Shown: positions 12,520-23,640 of the stretch, piece after piece
Layout of the letters: every line of letters starts with the position of its first letter
Numbering within the stretch: the stretch's first letter is position 1
Source: Membranipora membranacea
Lineage: Eukaryota > Bryozoa > Gymnolaemata > Cheilostomatida > Membraniporidae
DNA length: 64,000 bases
Direction of reading: 5' to 3'
NCBI GenBank assembly: GCA_914767715.1
Contig: OU612075.1
Span: forward strand, 20,026,001-20,090,000
Position numbers and translations under genes: made by a program
Notes under the pieces: generated by a model
What the model saw: the letters and a program-made list of their open reading frames with translations, nothing else
Told to the model about the DNA's origin: nothing
The model's database searches: none

Positions 12520-13435
12520 AAAAGGATTAGCAGCTGCAGTAAAATTTCGCCTTGATGTTCTGCTCCTATCCATTCCCCTAAGACAAAATCAACAACAGTA
12601 ATGAAGTTTGACTAGTTCCGCAAGTGCACCGTTGATTCCTCCCTCTGAATCTTGTCTGGTCATGTTACTCGACCTTGGTATGGCTTGGCATGGTGGTAAT
12701 TGCTATTCCTTGTGGGACCTACCCTACATACAATTATTCCGCGTGATCAATCAGATGTTTGCTAAGTTTCCTTGTTTTGCAGTGGCTATAAAATTAGAAA
12801 GCACTTCAGTTAATTGTCTATAAGACAATGCTGTAGTGACTGGAGAGTTGAGGAGGATCAACTGTGAGATGGTTGAGGAAGAAAACCACCACACCGTTAT
12901 CAGTTAAGTGTCACTAGTCATGGACCAGATCAAACACAGAACAATGCATAAATTTCAATCAAACAGCTATGCAAAATAATGGATACTCTGTTGACATAAA
13001 AGAAAAATATAGGGGCATACTCTCTCCATGCAAGACTAGGCTTGGGTACCTTTCTGCTAATCTCTTGTGTAACTCTGTCTGTGCTGCTTGAGGCAAAATA
13101 TTGCAACAAAATGGCATCACTGAGGACTAAAAAGAATCTTAGAGAAGTCACGACTATTTTGCATTCCAAGGTCCAACTGAACCAATTGAGAAGCTTACAT
13201 TTGTTATTTACAGTTTGCAATGACAAATCACATGGTCATCATGCATCATTTGAGATTTCCCAAGAACCTGACAGTCATAAATGATGACTAAAACTCTGTC
13301 AAAGGGGGCACTTGTTGTTTTAATTGTCACATGTTTCTATGACATGAGTTTGGCTTGAACATCTCATTATAATCATGTGACTGTTAAGATAGTGACACAC
13401 ATACATATTCAGTCTGTGCAATGAGATTCCATAAC
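12520..13435 (-). repeat. inverted partial copy of block A
   Basis: The reverse complement matches 6905-8110 and 63300-64000. Anchors are TCAACTGTGAGATGGTTGAGG (12857) against CCTCAAAGATCTCACAGGTGG (7771), and TAAATGATGACTAAAACTC (13277) against GAGTTTTAGTCGTCCA (7045). Frames on both strands here (12608-12823, 12930-13226, 13042-13284) lie within this repeat and are not genes. Confidence 0.75.
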
Positions 13436-13561
13436 ATAACACCATGATCATTGTGTCCATTACATACATCAATGACATAATGACAGGATATTATCAAAGA
13501 TGTTGTGTCCACAAAATCTATTCAGCGCTCGCCGACATGACTCTTAGCCAGACCCTTGCAC

Positions 13562-15270
13562 CATCTAAATCAGGAGGAGATAAGATCATCTAAATCAGGA
13601 GGAGATAAGATCATCTAAATCAGGAGGAGATAAGACCATCTAAATCAGGAGGAGATAAGATCATCTAAATCAGGAGGAGATAAGACCATCTAAATCAGGA
13701 GGAGATAAGAGCATCTAAATCAGGAGGAGATAAGATCATCTAAATCAGGAGGAGATAAGATCATCTAAATCAGGAGGAGATAAGATCATCTAAATCAGGA
13801 GGAGATAAGATCATCTAAATCAGGAGGAGATAAGACCATCTAAATCAGGAGGAGATAAGATCATCTAAATCAGGAGGAGATAAGATCATTTAAATCAGGA
13901 GGAGATAAGAGCATCTAAATCAGGAGGAGATAAGATCATCTAAATCAGGAGGAGATAAGAGCATCTAAATCAGGAGGAGATAAGAGCATCTAAATCAGGA
14001 GGAGATAAGAGCATCTAAATCAGGAGGAGCTAAGATCATCTAAATCAGGAGGAGATAAGATCATTTAAATCAGGAGGAGATAAGAGCATCTAAATCAGGA
14101 GGAGATAAGAGCATCTAAATCAGGAGGAGATAAGAGCATCTAAATCAGGAGGAGATAAGATCATCTAAATCAGGAGGAGATAAGATCATCTAAATCAGGA
14201 GGAGATAAGATCATCTAAATCAGGAGGAGATAAGACCATCTAAATCAGGAGGAGATAAGAGCATCTAAATCAGGAGGAGATAAGAGCATCTAAATCAGGA
14301 GGAGAAAAGAGCATCTAAATCAGGAGGAGATAAGATCATCTAAATCAGGAGGAGATAAGATCATCTAAATCAGGAGGAGATAAGATCATCTAAATCAGGA
14401 GGAGATAAGATCATCTAAATCAGGAGGAGATAAGACCATCTAAATCAGGAGGAGATAAGAGCATCTAAATCAGGAGGAGATAAGAGCATCTAAATCAGGA
14501 GGAGAAAAGAGCATCTAAATCAGGAGGAGATAAGATCATCTAAATCAGGAGGAGATAAGATCATCTAAATCAGGAGGAGAAAAGAGCATCTAAATCAGGA
14601 GGAGAAAAGAGCATCTAAATCAGGAGGAGATAAGATCATCTAAATCAGGAGGAGATAAGACCATCTAAATCAGGAGGAGATAGATCATCTAAATCAGGAG
14701 GAGATAAGACCATCTAAATCAGGAGGAGATAAGATCATCTAAATCAGGAGGAGATAAGATCATCTAGATCAGGAGGAGAAAAGACCATCTAAATCAGGAG
14801 GAGATAAGATCATCTAAATCAGGAGGAGATAAGATCATCTAAATCAGGAGGAGATAAGATCATCTAAATCAGGAGGAGAAAAGAGCATCTAAATCAGGAG
14901 GAGAAAAGAGCATCTAAATCAGGAGGGGATAAGATCATCTAAATCAGGAGGAGATAAGATCATCTAAATCAGGAGGAGATAAGAGCATCTAAATCAGGAG
15001 GAGAAAAGAGCATCTAAATCAGGAGGAGAAAAGAGCATCTAAATCAGGAGGAGATAAGACCATCTAAATCAGGAGGAGATAAGAGCATCTAAATCAGGAG
15101 GAGATAAGATCATCTAAATCAGGAGGAGATAAGATCATCTAAATCAGGAGGAGATAAGATCATCTAAATCAGGAGGAGAAAAGAGCATCTAAATCAGGAG
15201 GAGATGAGAGCATCTAAATCAGGAGGAGAAAAGAGCATCTAAATCAGGAGGAGATAAGAGCATTTAAATC
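13562..15270. repeat. 25-bp minisatellite array 1, about 68 copies
   Basis: Head-to-tail 25-bp units with core ATCAGGAGGAGATAAGA followed by a variable base (T, C or G) and CATCTAA. A second variant changes GATAAG to GAAAAG. Order is not random: the run of variable bases T-T-T-C-G-G-G near 14161 is repeated with one extra T near 14331, showing segmental amplification inside the array. Stops occur in every frame (25 is not a multiple of 3), so it is not coding. Most units contain AGATAAG, a consensus GATA-factor site. Confidence 0.98.
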
Positions 15271-18017
15271 CTGAGATTCTCCAGGATCTTACATGGTATC
15301 CGTTCCCATATTTTATGCTCTCAAAACAGTGTCAATGGCTATGGTAGGGGTTTGCAGTTTTGGGTAAATTGTCAAATTTACATAGAAATAATTTTGTTAA
15401 CAACCTCTGGTTCCTGTGTCTGATTTTTCACACCATAGATGCAATACGTCACCGACATCCTGCTTCACAGCTTTTTTGTCACTGATTGTAATAAATCCAT
15501 TCATCTGTCTTTGATTAACATAATTATGGTTGGGTCTTATGACTCATAGTCTTGTCAAGGACGCGCAAAGTACATCCAGAACTTCTTTAGGGAGTTTAGG
15601 ATGTCTGCTGTTTGAACATGTAGAGGAACAGTGTTCAAACAGCTGCACACGCACTGAGCTGTTGCCTTGGCAAGACTCAACAGATCTTCATCTTCTCTGT
15701 GAAATGTTTACCAGTGAGATATTTCAAGTACTGGCTAGTAATGTACACAGAGACTTAGTGACATACTCCGGACTGGTTTGGCAGAAATATTATAATTATA
15801 TACCCTGTATTGTTGTACCATCTTGGTAATTAGAAAAATCAATTATGATAAGATGGGCTCACTAGTACACAAGTTCCCAAACTTGCCACGTAATGACCCA
15901 AGTACATGATGTTGAGATAATTCGGCAACATGTTTTGGTTAGGAGTAAAGCTCCAATTATTATTTTATTTTTTTATCAAATCAGGAGTTGTTCCCTCACA
16001 TGACAGGGGTGAACAACTCTTGCAACATTTGAAAGATACCACGTCATACATCCATAAATGCATATTATAATAAGTATGCATAGAAGCAGCAGATAATGTG
16101 AGCTTTTATCTTCTCATACTGCTGGCAGCCCTAATAACGACTGGATACCATTATTCCTGTACTATTCACTGACGCTCATTAAAAAAAATTGACATTTTCA
16201 TACAGTGAATACTAAGCAGTAGGGCAACATTAAAGGGTCAAGGTTTCCATACATAATCCAAACAGTAAAGCGACTTCTCACCCAAGACCAAGAGTTTTCG
16301 TAATCATTACATCAAGTCTTTTGTGAGAGTGCCATGGGGAATTATCATCAAATTGCATTGTGATGCTGTGAATAGATTTGCTTTTATTCCACAAATATAA
16401 ATAGCCCTGGCTGCAAATTTGGCACAATTACTTGAATTAAGTTTGTGCTGCAATATCCATTAATGTGAACCTTATCCATGCATATTTCTCTTTGCTGATG
16501 ACAGTAACCCTAGCAGTAGGTTGTAATTCATATTGACTTATTGTGAAAATATGGTCTGGATAATTTCATCAATATTTCTCACTGTTGCCGTTTTCACGTG
16601 CACAGTAGTGTGAGTGTGAGATGTTATTGATTGTGATCAATCTTATGGGCATTCACCCTGAAACCCAGTGCAGGATTGAGAGGGATGCTCTTAGAAAACA
16701 AAATTTCCTCACCCCTCCTTTTCCTTTTTTTGTGCAATTGATCTAAAGTTTCAAATCAATGATGGTCTGATATGTTCACATCAATACTGGTATATTTGCA
16801 ATTGCATTGTAATTAAATAATGCTCGCAATTTTGACAATACGGGGAAATAAATTAAATAAATGACACCTTGCTTCTCACCCGAATTTCTCCTCCACTGCT
16901 GTCTAAGCAGTCCATGTTTTCCTAGAAAACAGCTTAATAAATATGATGGTCAGTTGGCTAATTCACCTAATGTCTTCAACCAGCTGCAAGTGTATTTTTA
17001 GATAATTAACGTTTTAGTCATCTGCAATGTGACAGGTTTGCACGCAATTTAGGTCTGTAAACCTTTATACAATAACAATCTTCTTAACAGACATTTTCAT
17101 GCGATGAAAAGACAAAGCACAGAATCACAGACCAATTCTAAAGTCAATGAACTAAGACATGCAATTCTGCAAAACGAAAAACCGACAGCGCAATGGTCCT
17201 CAGACATGGCAGCACACCTGTGTTTGTGCTATGCCATTTTAATGGTGCACCTCAGCGTTTACGCTGTGCTGCAGCTGTTCACTAAAAAACTCGTGCAGTC
17301 TGTTACACGTGCAATACTGAAGTTCCAGTAGCATGGTATCAGAAAAAGTGTATTGACAACCTTGTTTACATGTACCAGATGAAACAGCGAATAAATAATT
17401 AAGTTTATGCGTGAAAATGAAGTCGCATTGAACACAGATTCTACAACTTTAGGTGAATGTTTTTAAATTGTTTTTCTTGATCTCCTATTTTTTCTTCCCT
17501 CCTCTCTCCCACAACCTTGTTTGACTTATCATATGTCTGTTTTAGCAATATTATTTTCAAAATGTAACCTGAAGTTTGATCGTCTATGCCACATATTTGT
17601 AATTATTGGGCGTCAGAGTGAATTTCAAATACGAGACAATTTTTATGGGTGTCACGTTAAGTTGAGAAATATGCCAAGACCATGAGTAGCAAGAACACTT
17701 GAAAAGTGATAGTAACTAAAGGGAACCATACATACACGAAAGAATGATTTGATGGTAGGGCATAATTTTCAACCAACTCAGTAGAGTCAATGATTAAGTT
17801 CATAGTTGGATAATTTCATCTTATAAATCTTTGAATTTGTTGCTAAAAGAAGGGCCAAAAAGAGACATAGTAATTGGTAACTTGAAGTGTAAAGTGATAA
17901 TGATTTCAAGTAAGTGAAACTTTGACCTTCTAATTTTTGTAGGGCTCTCAAAAATCAGCAATTAACAGACATAATGCTTTGAAATTCGTCACATCTTTGT
18001 AAGAGACGTTCTACCAG
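15271..18017. other. block B non-coding left part
   Basis: Nearly identical to 25305-28082 and partly to 34840-36830. It contains one CACGTG module (CACGTG at 16595). The frame 17104-17331 is interrupted by a TAG in unit 2 and is not a gene. Confidence 0.6.
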
Positions 18018-19668
18018 TAGGCCAGAAGCAGCCTAGCTGTAACTGCTCTATAAAATAATGGCACGGACAATTTTTGATGGCAGGAAACTGATCGCATATT
18101 ATACTTCATTGATGTTTCTTCTGTAAAATTCACCGGGTGTACCCAGTTGTAGTGGTCATATTTAGAAATTATAAGGTGTTTTGATTTTGCATTATATGTG
18201 TGGGGACATAACTCCTATTCTGTGTAAGCTTACTAATCTAATCTTCAGGGAATTCCAGGTTGAAACTGCATTGTGGGGATTTTGTTGACTTGCCAATTTA
18301 TTTACCAAGTAAACTTGCAGAAGTCTGCTCGTGTTAGAACAGGACAAATTTTAATTTTTCAATATAGTATAATGTCAGATCTTTATGAGGTTAGTATGAT
18401 ACTGTCTTGCGGCAGCATATCCGCAATATTTCTCAAAATTGCACATAATAAGTGAAATGTTAAGAATTCAATAAAAGGTGTTTCTAGGGTGGAACAACAT
18501 GGTGAAACCAAAATTAAGGTTGTACGCAGTTGCAGCGATCATGTCAGCGGCAGCGCTGCAGCATATCCTCATTTCTTCTAAAAATTGCTTCTAATGAGTG
18601 AAATATTAAGAGTTTAAATAAAAGGTGTTTCAAGGGTATATAAAGAAATAGGGTGTAACCTAGAACAAGTTTTATCCAATTGCCTGCATGCCTTTTGCTC
18701 CCAATCCACTGGTCACGCCGCGGCGTGGTCAGCGACAGCATTACATCTCAACGAGAACAAGACAAAAAGCAGCCTAGACATAAGACTGCTCAAAACATGA
18801 TAGCGTGAGACAAATTTGATGTCGGAAAAAAGGGTGTACTCAGTTGAAGAGGTCAGCCGCAGCACTACTGCATATCCCAAATATTCACACTATCGATATG
18901 TGATTAGTGGGAAGTCAAGAGTTTGATGCAGTTGGTACAAGTCAATACTATAGTACTGGGTTCTACATTGTATATGTTTTATCATTGCATGAGATGGTTG
19001 ATGAGAGACAGCGCTAACGCATATCCCCATATCATGTCATTAGCATGTTAGGAAAGTATGCGAAGCAGGCATATCTAAGTTTTTCAGACTCTGACAGTTT
19101 GGTTTCTTTTTGAAAAGTGAGGCACTCATTGAACTCTTTGCTCATGTTTTATGCAAAATATATCCAGCCAAAAAATGACATAAGAGGCAATTGAAACGTC
19201 AAAATGTTGTTTGTAATTGCCCAAGGACAGTGGTCTTAAGACCATACAATATCATACTAGCATCAAGTATCCTGCCATCAAGTATTTATAATCTTTGATA
19301 CTAGTCCCATAAGAAGTTTGACATAATTCAATTGAAATTTTTCAATATGTGCTGGTCTGATACGAGCAGCCTTCTCTCCAAGTTTACTTGGTGAATTAAT
19401 TGCCATGTCAACAAAATCCCACAATGCAATTTCAACCTGGAATTCCCTGATGATTAGATAACTTAGATTACACAGAATAGGAGTTATTTCCCCACACATA
19501 TAATGCCAAACCAAAACACCTTTTAATTTCTAAATATGACCACTACAACTGGGTACACCCGGTGAATTTTACAGAACATACACCAATGAAGTATAAAGCG
19601 TGATCAGTATCCTGCCATCAAATATTGTCCGTGCCATAACAACTTATGATTTAGCTGCTTCTGGCCTA
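18018..19668. mobile_element. 1651-bp insertion with ~400-bp terminal inverted repeats
   Basis: The ends are TAGGCCAGAAGCAGC (18018) and GCTGCTTCTGGCCTA (to 19668). Inverted similarity continues inward for about 400 bp (shared ATGGCACGGACAAT and ATTCACCGGGTGTACCC). A 3-bp CAG flanks both sides (18015-18017 and 19669-19671). Unit 2 shows the empty site CTACCAGTCCTTATAAAC at 28076 with a single CAG. The interior has degenerate sub-repeats, each with a 'GTG/GTA-C-CAGTTG' start and a 'GCATATCC' middle. No transposase frame, so it is non-autonomous. Confidence 0.88.
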
Positions 19669-20949
19669 CAGTCTTTATAAACAAACGACCTGGCACACCA
19701 TTCACAACTGATCCATACTGTGAGCATGTATATGTAGGTACGTATATAGTGTGGGAAAACTGTATGGAGTTTTTGACTTAATACTTAATACAACGTCAAC
19801 CTAAAGCTTACTGCTTTACTGCAGGTTTTCATCCTGATTATAAAAATTTTAGTAGGAGGGCAATGTCAGTTGGTCACTCCCAAACTCCCAGGGTTAATGT
19901 CTATACACTGGCCTATGTATTTTATTATGTGTTTTCATATGCAGAAAAGCTGATAACTTAAACATGAGCAATAAGTAAGCCTCATCAGCCCTACACCAAT
20001 AGCATTTTCGCACCCTTTTTTTCGATTCAACTAATCTGCTTTGCGCCTGGAATTCTTTTTCGCAGATAAAGTTGAGTTTTTCTTGCATTTCCAAGATCAA
20101 GAATTTATCCATACTCAGGTATATTGACCGGTCAGAAGATAAACATTTTATGTACATTCAAAAATCATTATAATGGCCAACAGTAGAAAGGAGTTTAATT
20201 ACATGATGCTCAATTTTTTCAAAATAAGTAATTCCCAGAGGAACATTTGCAATATGGTTTGCAAACCCCCCCCCTCCGTTGCCGCATCGATGAGGAAGTT
20301 GACACAGTTCTCATGATTAGTGTCCAACTGACCCAGTGATGACTTGTGATACAAGACTTGCATGCATGAGAACCAATTAAGTCTGTTGCATTTGATATTT
20401 TTTGCTTTCAAAAATTCTGAAAATAGTATTGCAAGACAGCCCATATTCATTATGCTAGGCACGTGTCCCCTCCCACGAGTCTACGATTTTATCCAGATTC
20501 ATAAAGATTGGCTATATTTGACTCTCAGTAACCAGGGTTAATACCAAAAGTTGTCAGACGAATAGAGCTTATTACAGTTTTACCAGCATTGTGTTTTTGA
20601 ATGAAACATAAGCTTACAGCTCCAAAATGGGGATGTAGAGATAAAAAACTATACAGGGTGTGCTTTATAGTATATTTACATCTTTTACTCATAAAAAGCA
20701 TATTTATAAACATCAAGTATTTACATTCTCAAAATTGTCAGAATAATTGTGAATGCAACACAGTCAAATTTAGTTACAACAAATATATTTACAAATAATA
20801 CAGATGGAACTTACTTTGACACGAATCATTTTTTTTATGAAATTTACTATGAGTAGAATGTAAGCGATCCATGAGTAACAGAGAGGTAACAAATCAAGCC
20901 AATTGTGAAAAATAGGTTCGAAATGAAGGAAAGAATTATATACAAAGAT
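19669..20949. other. block B non-coding middle
   Basis: Matches 28083-30080. A minus-strand frame at 19894-20157 (87 aa) is preserved in unit 2 with one silent change, but it is not recognisable in the older unit 3 (37.7-37.95 kb). A poly-C tract lies at 20268. Confidence 0.5.
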
Positions 20950-21422
20950 TCATTCTTCATCTCTCTCTTGTAATACTGGCATTTTCTGGGCTCTGTTATT
21001 AATACAAGATGATGATAAAATGTTCTTTTTGGGCTCTGGTGTCAAAAAATTTATCCAAGATTTCACATCTTTGGTTGGAATAATTGTCAATGAATGGCCG
21101 GCATCGATGCCATTAATGGGAGTTATCCTTAGTGTGTGATCGTCTAGCTGGATGACCTGCGTCTGTTTGAGGTTGACGTATTTCTGGCAGGTGTTACGAG
21201 TGGATTTGAGCTCAATAACATGAAGTGATCATATCCATTGTTATATACTTTAGCACATACGGTGACTCTTCGCTTCCCTTCTGTTATGATGGTGAGAATA
21301 CCAGATTTCTTGACATAGTCGGTGGAGTTTTCTTTATTTTCTTGCTTCTGTTTGTAAAACTCTTTCATAGTTGGTATTCTGGGATGTTCTTGAACGTCTT
21401 CAGTAAAGACTGCTGGCGGCAT
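20950..21422 (-). pseudogene. PH-like small protein family, member B1 (frameshifted)
   Basis: Same family as the genes at 4634, 30081, 40976 and 60989, closest to 30081. ATG at 21420-21422 gives MPPAVFTEDVQEHPRIPTMKE and the conserved strands through DHFMLLSS. Then a 1-bp loss in the T run near 21215 (GGATTTGAG instead of GGATTTTGAG) shifts the frame, and the original register would end early. The rest of the domain, including the Trp helix and a tail ending LQERDEE, is intact in the next frame down to the stop at 20950-20952. The acidic tail has Arg in place of Ser. The copy is a recent pseudogene, unless the deletion is a sequencing error. Leader, acceptor and promoter are still intact. Confidence 0.75.
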
Positions 21423-21432
21423 TGTATTTATG

Positions 21433-21926
21433 CTGTAAACAAAAGAGAAAGTCATTAGTCAACAAATATCCAGTTGTTTTCCAGCATTGGGCACTGCTAT
21501 CTGCACAAGTTGGGACTGGCATATGCGCCCACGATCATTCACTCTTCTCACTTCCCCCATGCAACCTTTTGCAAATTTGAAATTTGTTTCTCTAGTCTAA
21601 AGCCTAGATTCCAATGTGTGAGGCGAGATTTCCAGTGTGATTTAACACAGTCAGTGGATTTAGAGAATTTTTTGAAGAAAAAATTAGCAATAACTCCTAC
21701 CTTTCGGTGAGGTTTTGTCAAAGGAAAGAGAATTTAAGTTTACTGCTCGCTATATTGTGATGCTGTCTGCAGATAAATCAAATTCGTTTTTCAGCCGCAA
21801 CGATTGTGATTGTGCTCTGTCAATACTGTGAACAATAATTAATGCTGTTTTAAATGTCTGCTTATTTATATGAGTTTGATGCATGATGTCACATGATTGC
21901 TAAGCTAGGATTGCACTGATAGCCTC
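21433..21926 (-). promoter_or_regulatory. intron, untranslated exon and promoter of B1
   Basis: Intron 21433-21700 on the minus strand (acceptor TTGTTTACAG before 21432; donor CGAAAG|GTAGGAG at 21701). The first exon starts near 21835. TATA-like CTCATATAAATAA lies at 21862-21874. Ten bases upstream is the CRE-like TGACATCA (21884-21891). GATAGCCTC (plus letters) is at 21918-21926. Confidence 0.55.
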
Positions 21927-22339
21927 AGACTCCCAAGGATAGTTTGGGAGGTGATGGTGTTACCTCATCAATGGTTAGGAAGAAGATGACAGTTACTGAG
22001 GCTTTATTGATCAATTTCTCATGAATATTTTGTATGTGGAAATAATATGAGGCCTTGATGTGATGAGCTGCATGCAAGCCATTACTGGACCTCTCTTTGT
22101 CACAAAGAAAAGCAATCCACAAATTCTTAGATCATCATAGTGTCGATAATGTTGTATTTGGTTGTTTATCTTTCTGATCTAAAAGATGGCGAGTATCATT
22201 AAAACAAATCTCTTCATATTTTGATGTTTCGCCTGACACCTAGCTAACCAATATGAAAATATTGAAAAAGACATGATGAAAGCTTACATGGGGTTATGTA
22301 AGTGCCCAGTAAAAGTTTGTTTGATTTTCAATTTTCACA

Positions 22340-22860
22340 AAAAAAAATTCTGCTCACACATTTGTATTATTTTTATTTTTGTCTTTACTTTTGTTTTTAT
22401 TATTATTATTAATATTATTATTACTTTTATTACTATTATTACAGTTAATTATTAACATTTGATTGAATATTGAATTATTTCAGTCCTCTGTCAGACAGCT
22501 AAGCTTGAGTTTTGGTTTTTTTCACAAAAAATATTCTGCAAAAATGTAGCTTGGCTATTTGACAGGGATACTCAATAATCGAATATTCAATCCAATGTTA
22601 TTAATTGACTGTAATAATAATAATTATGATAGTTTTAATAAATATAATATGATATAAAATTGTGTATTTGTTATTAATATTATCACTGTAACAGTAAATG
22701 ATTAACATTTGATTGAATATTGAATTATTTGAGTCTCGTTGTCAGATATCCGAGCTTGCATCTTGGTATTTATTCACATTAAATATTCCGGAAAAATTTA
22801 TAGGTACTTGCTGAACTAAATATTGAAATAGTTTAAATTATTTCTAAATTAATTGCATTC
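22340..22860. repeat. AT-rich hairpin cluster, unit 1
   Basis: Three copies of a ~60-bp element (core TTTGATTGAATATTGAATTATT then CAGTC and AGCTTGAG) in alternating orientation at about 22460, 22550 (inverted) and 22710. They are separated by ATT/TTA microsatellite. The same cluster is at 31490-32000, and an expanded one at 42300-43160. Confidence 0.7.
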
Positions 22861-23638
22861 ATATAATAGGACCATTTTATTTTGAATGATTGTTGTAGAT
22901 AAGATAATATCTGATGAACATCTCAATTTCAAAGCTGAATCATTTTCTTCGATGACATATCTAATATGATAGGTAATGCAACAACTAATATCAAATTGTG
23001 TAAGTTTCTGTTCCGCAACGTAGGTCAGCATATGAAGCATGCGAACATCTTTGCGCTTTGCACAAACCGTTGTAGAAATTGCTTGCAAGAACAGGATTTT
23101 GACTGAAAATCACAAGTGATGAACAGGGTAGGGTTTTCATCATAATTTTTTTTAAAGATTTTGTTGAGGTTCTAGTAGAATCCCTCAGGAATAATGTCAC
23201 AAAGCCTTGGGCCCCTGATGACCAATATTCCTGCATTAGTATTGTCTGCAAACAGTTTTTACACCAACACAAAACTGTACCTTCAATGAATGTAAACCTG
23301 GGTACCTATGTATTTTTCATGGTTATCTATATTGATTCTCATAATCACTATTGACTTACTTTGCTGCAGTCTGGATAATTTTATCAACTCAGTAATGTAA
23401 GCACTGAACTGTGTACACTGCTGCTGTTATCACGTGCACAGCCACATGAATGTGTACTGTTGTTGAGTGAGGAGTTAAGAAGGCATTTACCTCTCTACCC
23501 AGCGGTGGATTTGGTGGGAACCTGTTGAACGTTCAACTGTTTTCAAAATTTAACTTGAAAATCGATGCTGTTCAGATATTTCTCATATAAATAACAGTTG
23601 ATGCATTATAAATTCTCTCAAAACTGATAATTTGTGTT
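22861..23638. other. block B right end, no gene
   Basis: Matches 32000-32778. It holds a CACGTG module (CACGTG at 23431). Frames 22849-23088 and 22991-23272 are not preserved in unit 3. Confidence 0.5.
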
Positions 23639-23640
23639 TC

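Larger units (their letters stand above)
13562..23638 (+). repeat. block B, unit 1 of a tandem duplication
   Basis: Begins with minisatellite array 1 and ends where array 2 begins (GTGTTT|CAAGACCATC at 23638). It is followed directly by unit 2 (23641-32778), about 97% alike where aligned. Unit 1 carries a 1651-bp element that unit 2 lacks (18018-19668). It also lacks about 720 bp that units 2 and 3 keep: 28270-28986 in unit 2 is missing at 19860. Confidence 0.9.

Noticed and set aside
12302-12601. 99-aa plus-strand frame
   Set aside because: No motif, no duplicate support, and partly within an inverted repeat copy.
13562-15270. AGGAGG in every minisatellite unit looks like a ribosome binding site
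   Set aside because: The DNA is eukaryotic, no start codon follows at a fixed distance, and stops fill all frames.
17104-17331. 75-aa frame
   Set aside because: The near-identical unit 2 copy has a TAG in the middle of it (near 27192), and unit 3 does not keep it.
19894-20157. 87-aa minus-strand frame, identical in protein at 29001-29285
   Set aside because: The two units are too recent to test selection, and unit 3 has lost the frame. A short exon cannot be excluded.
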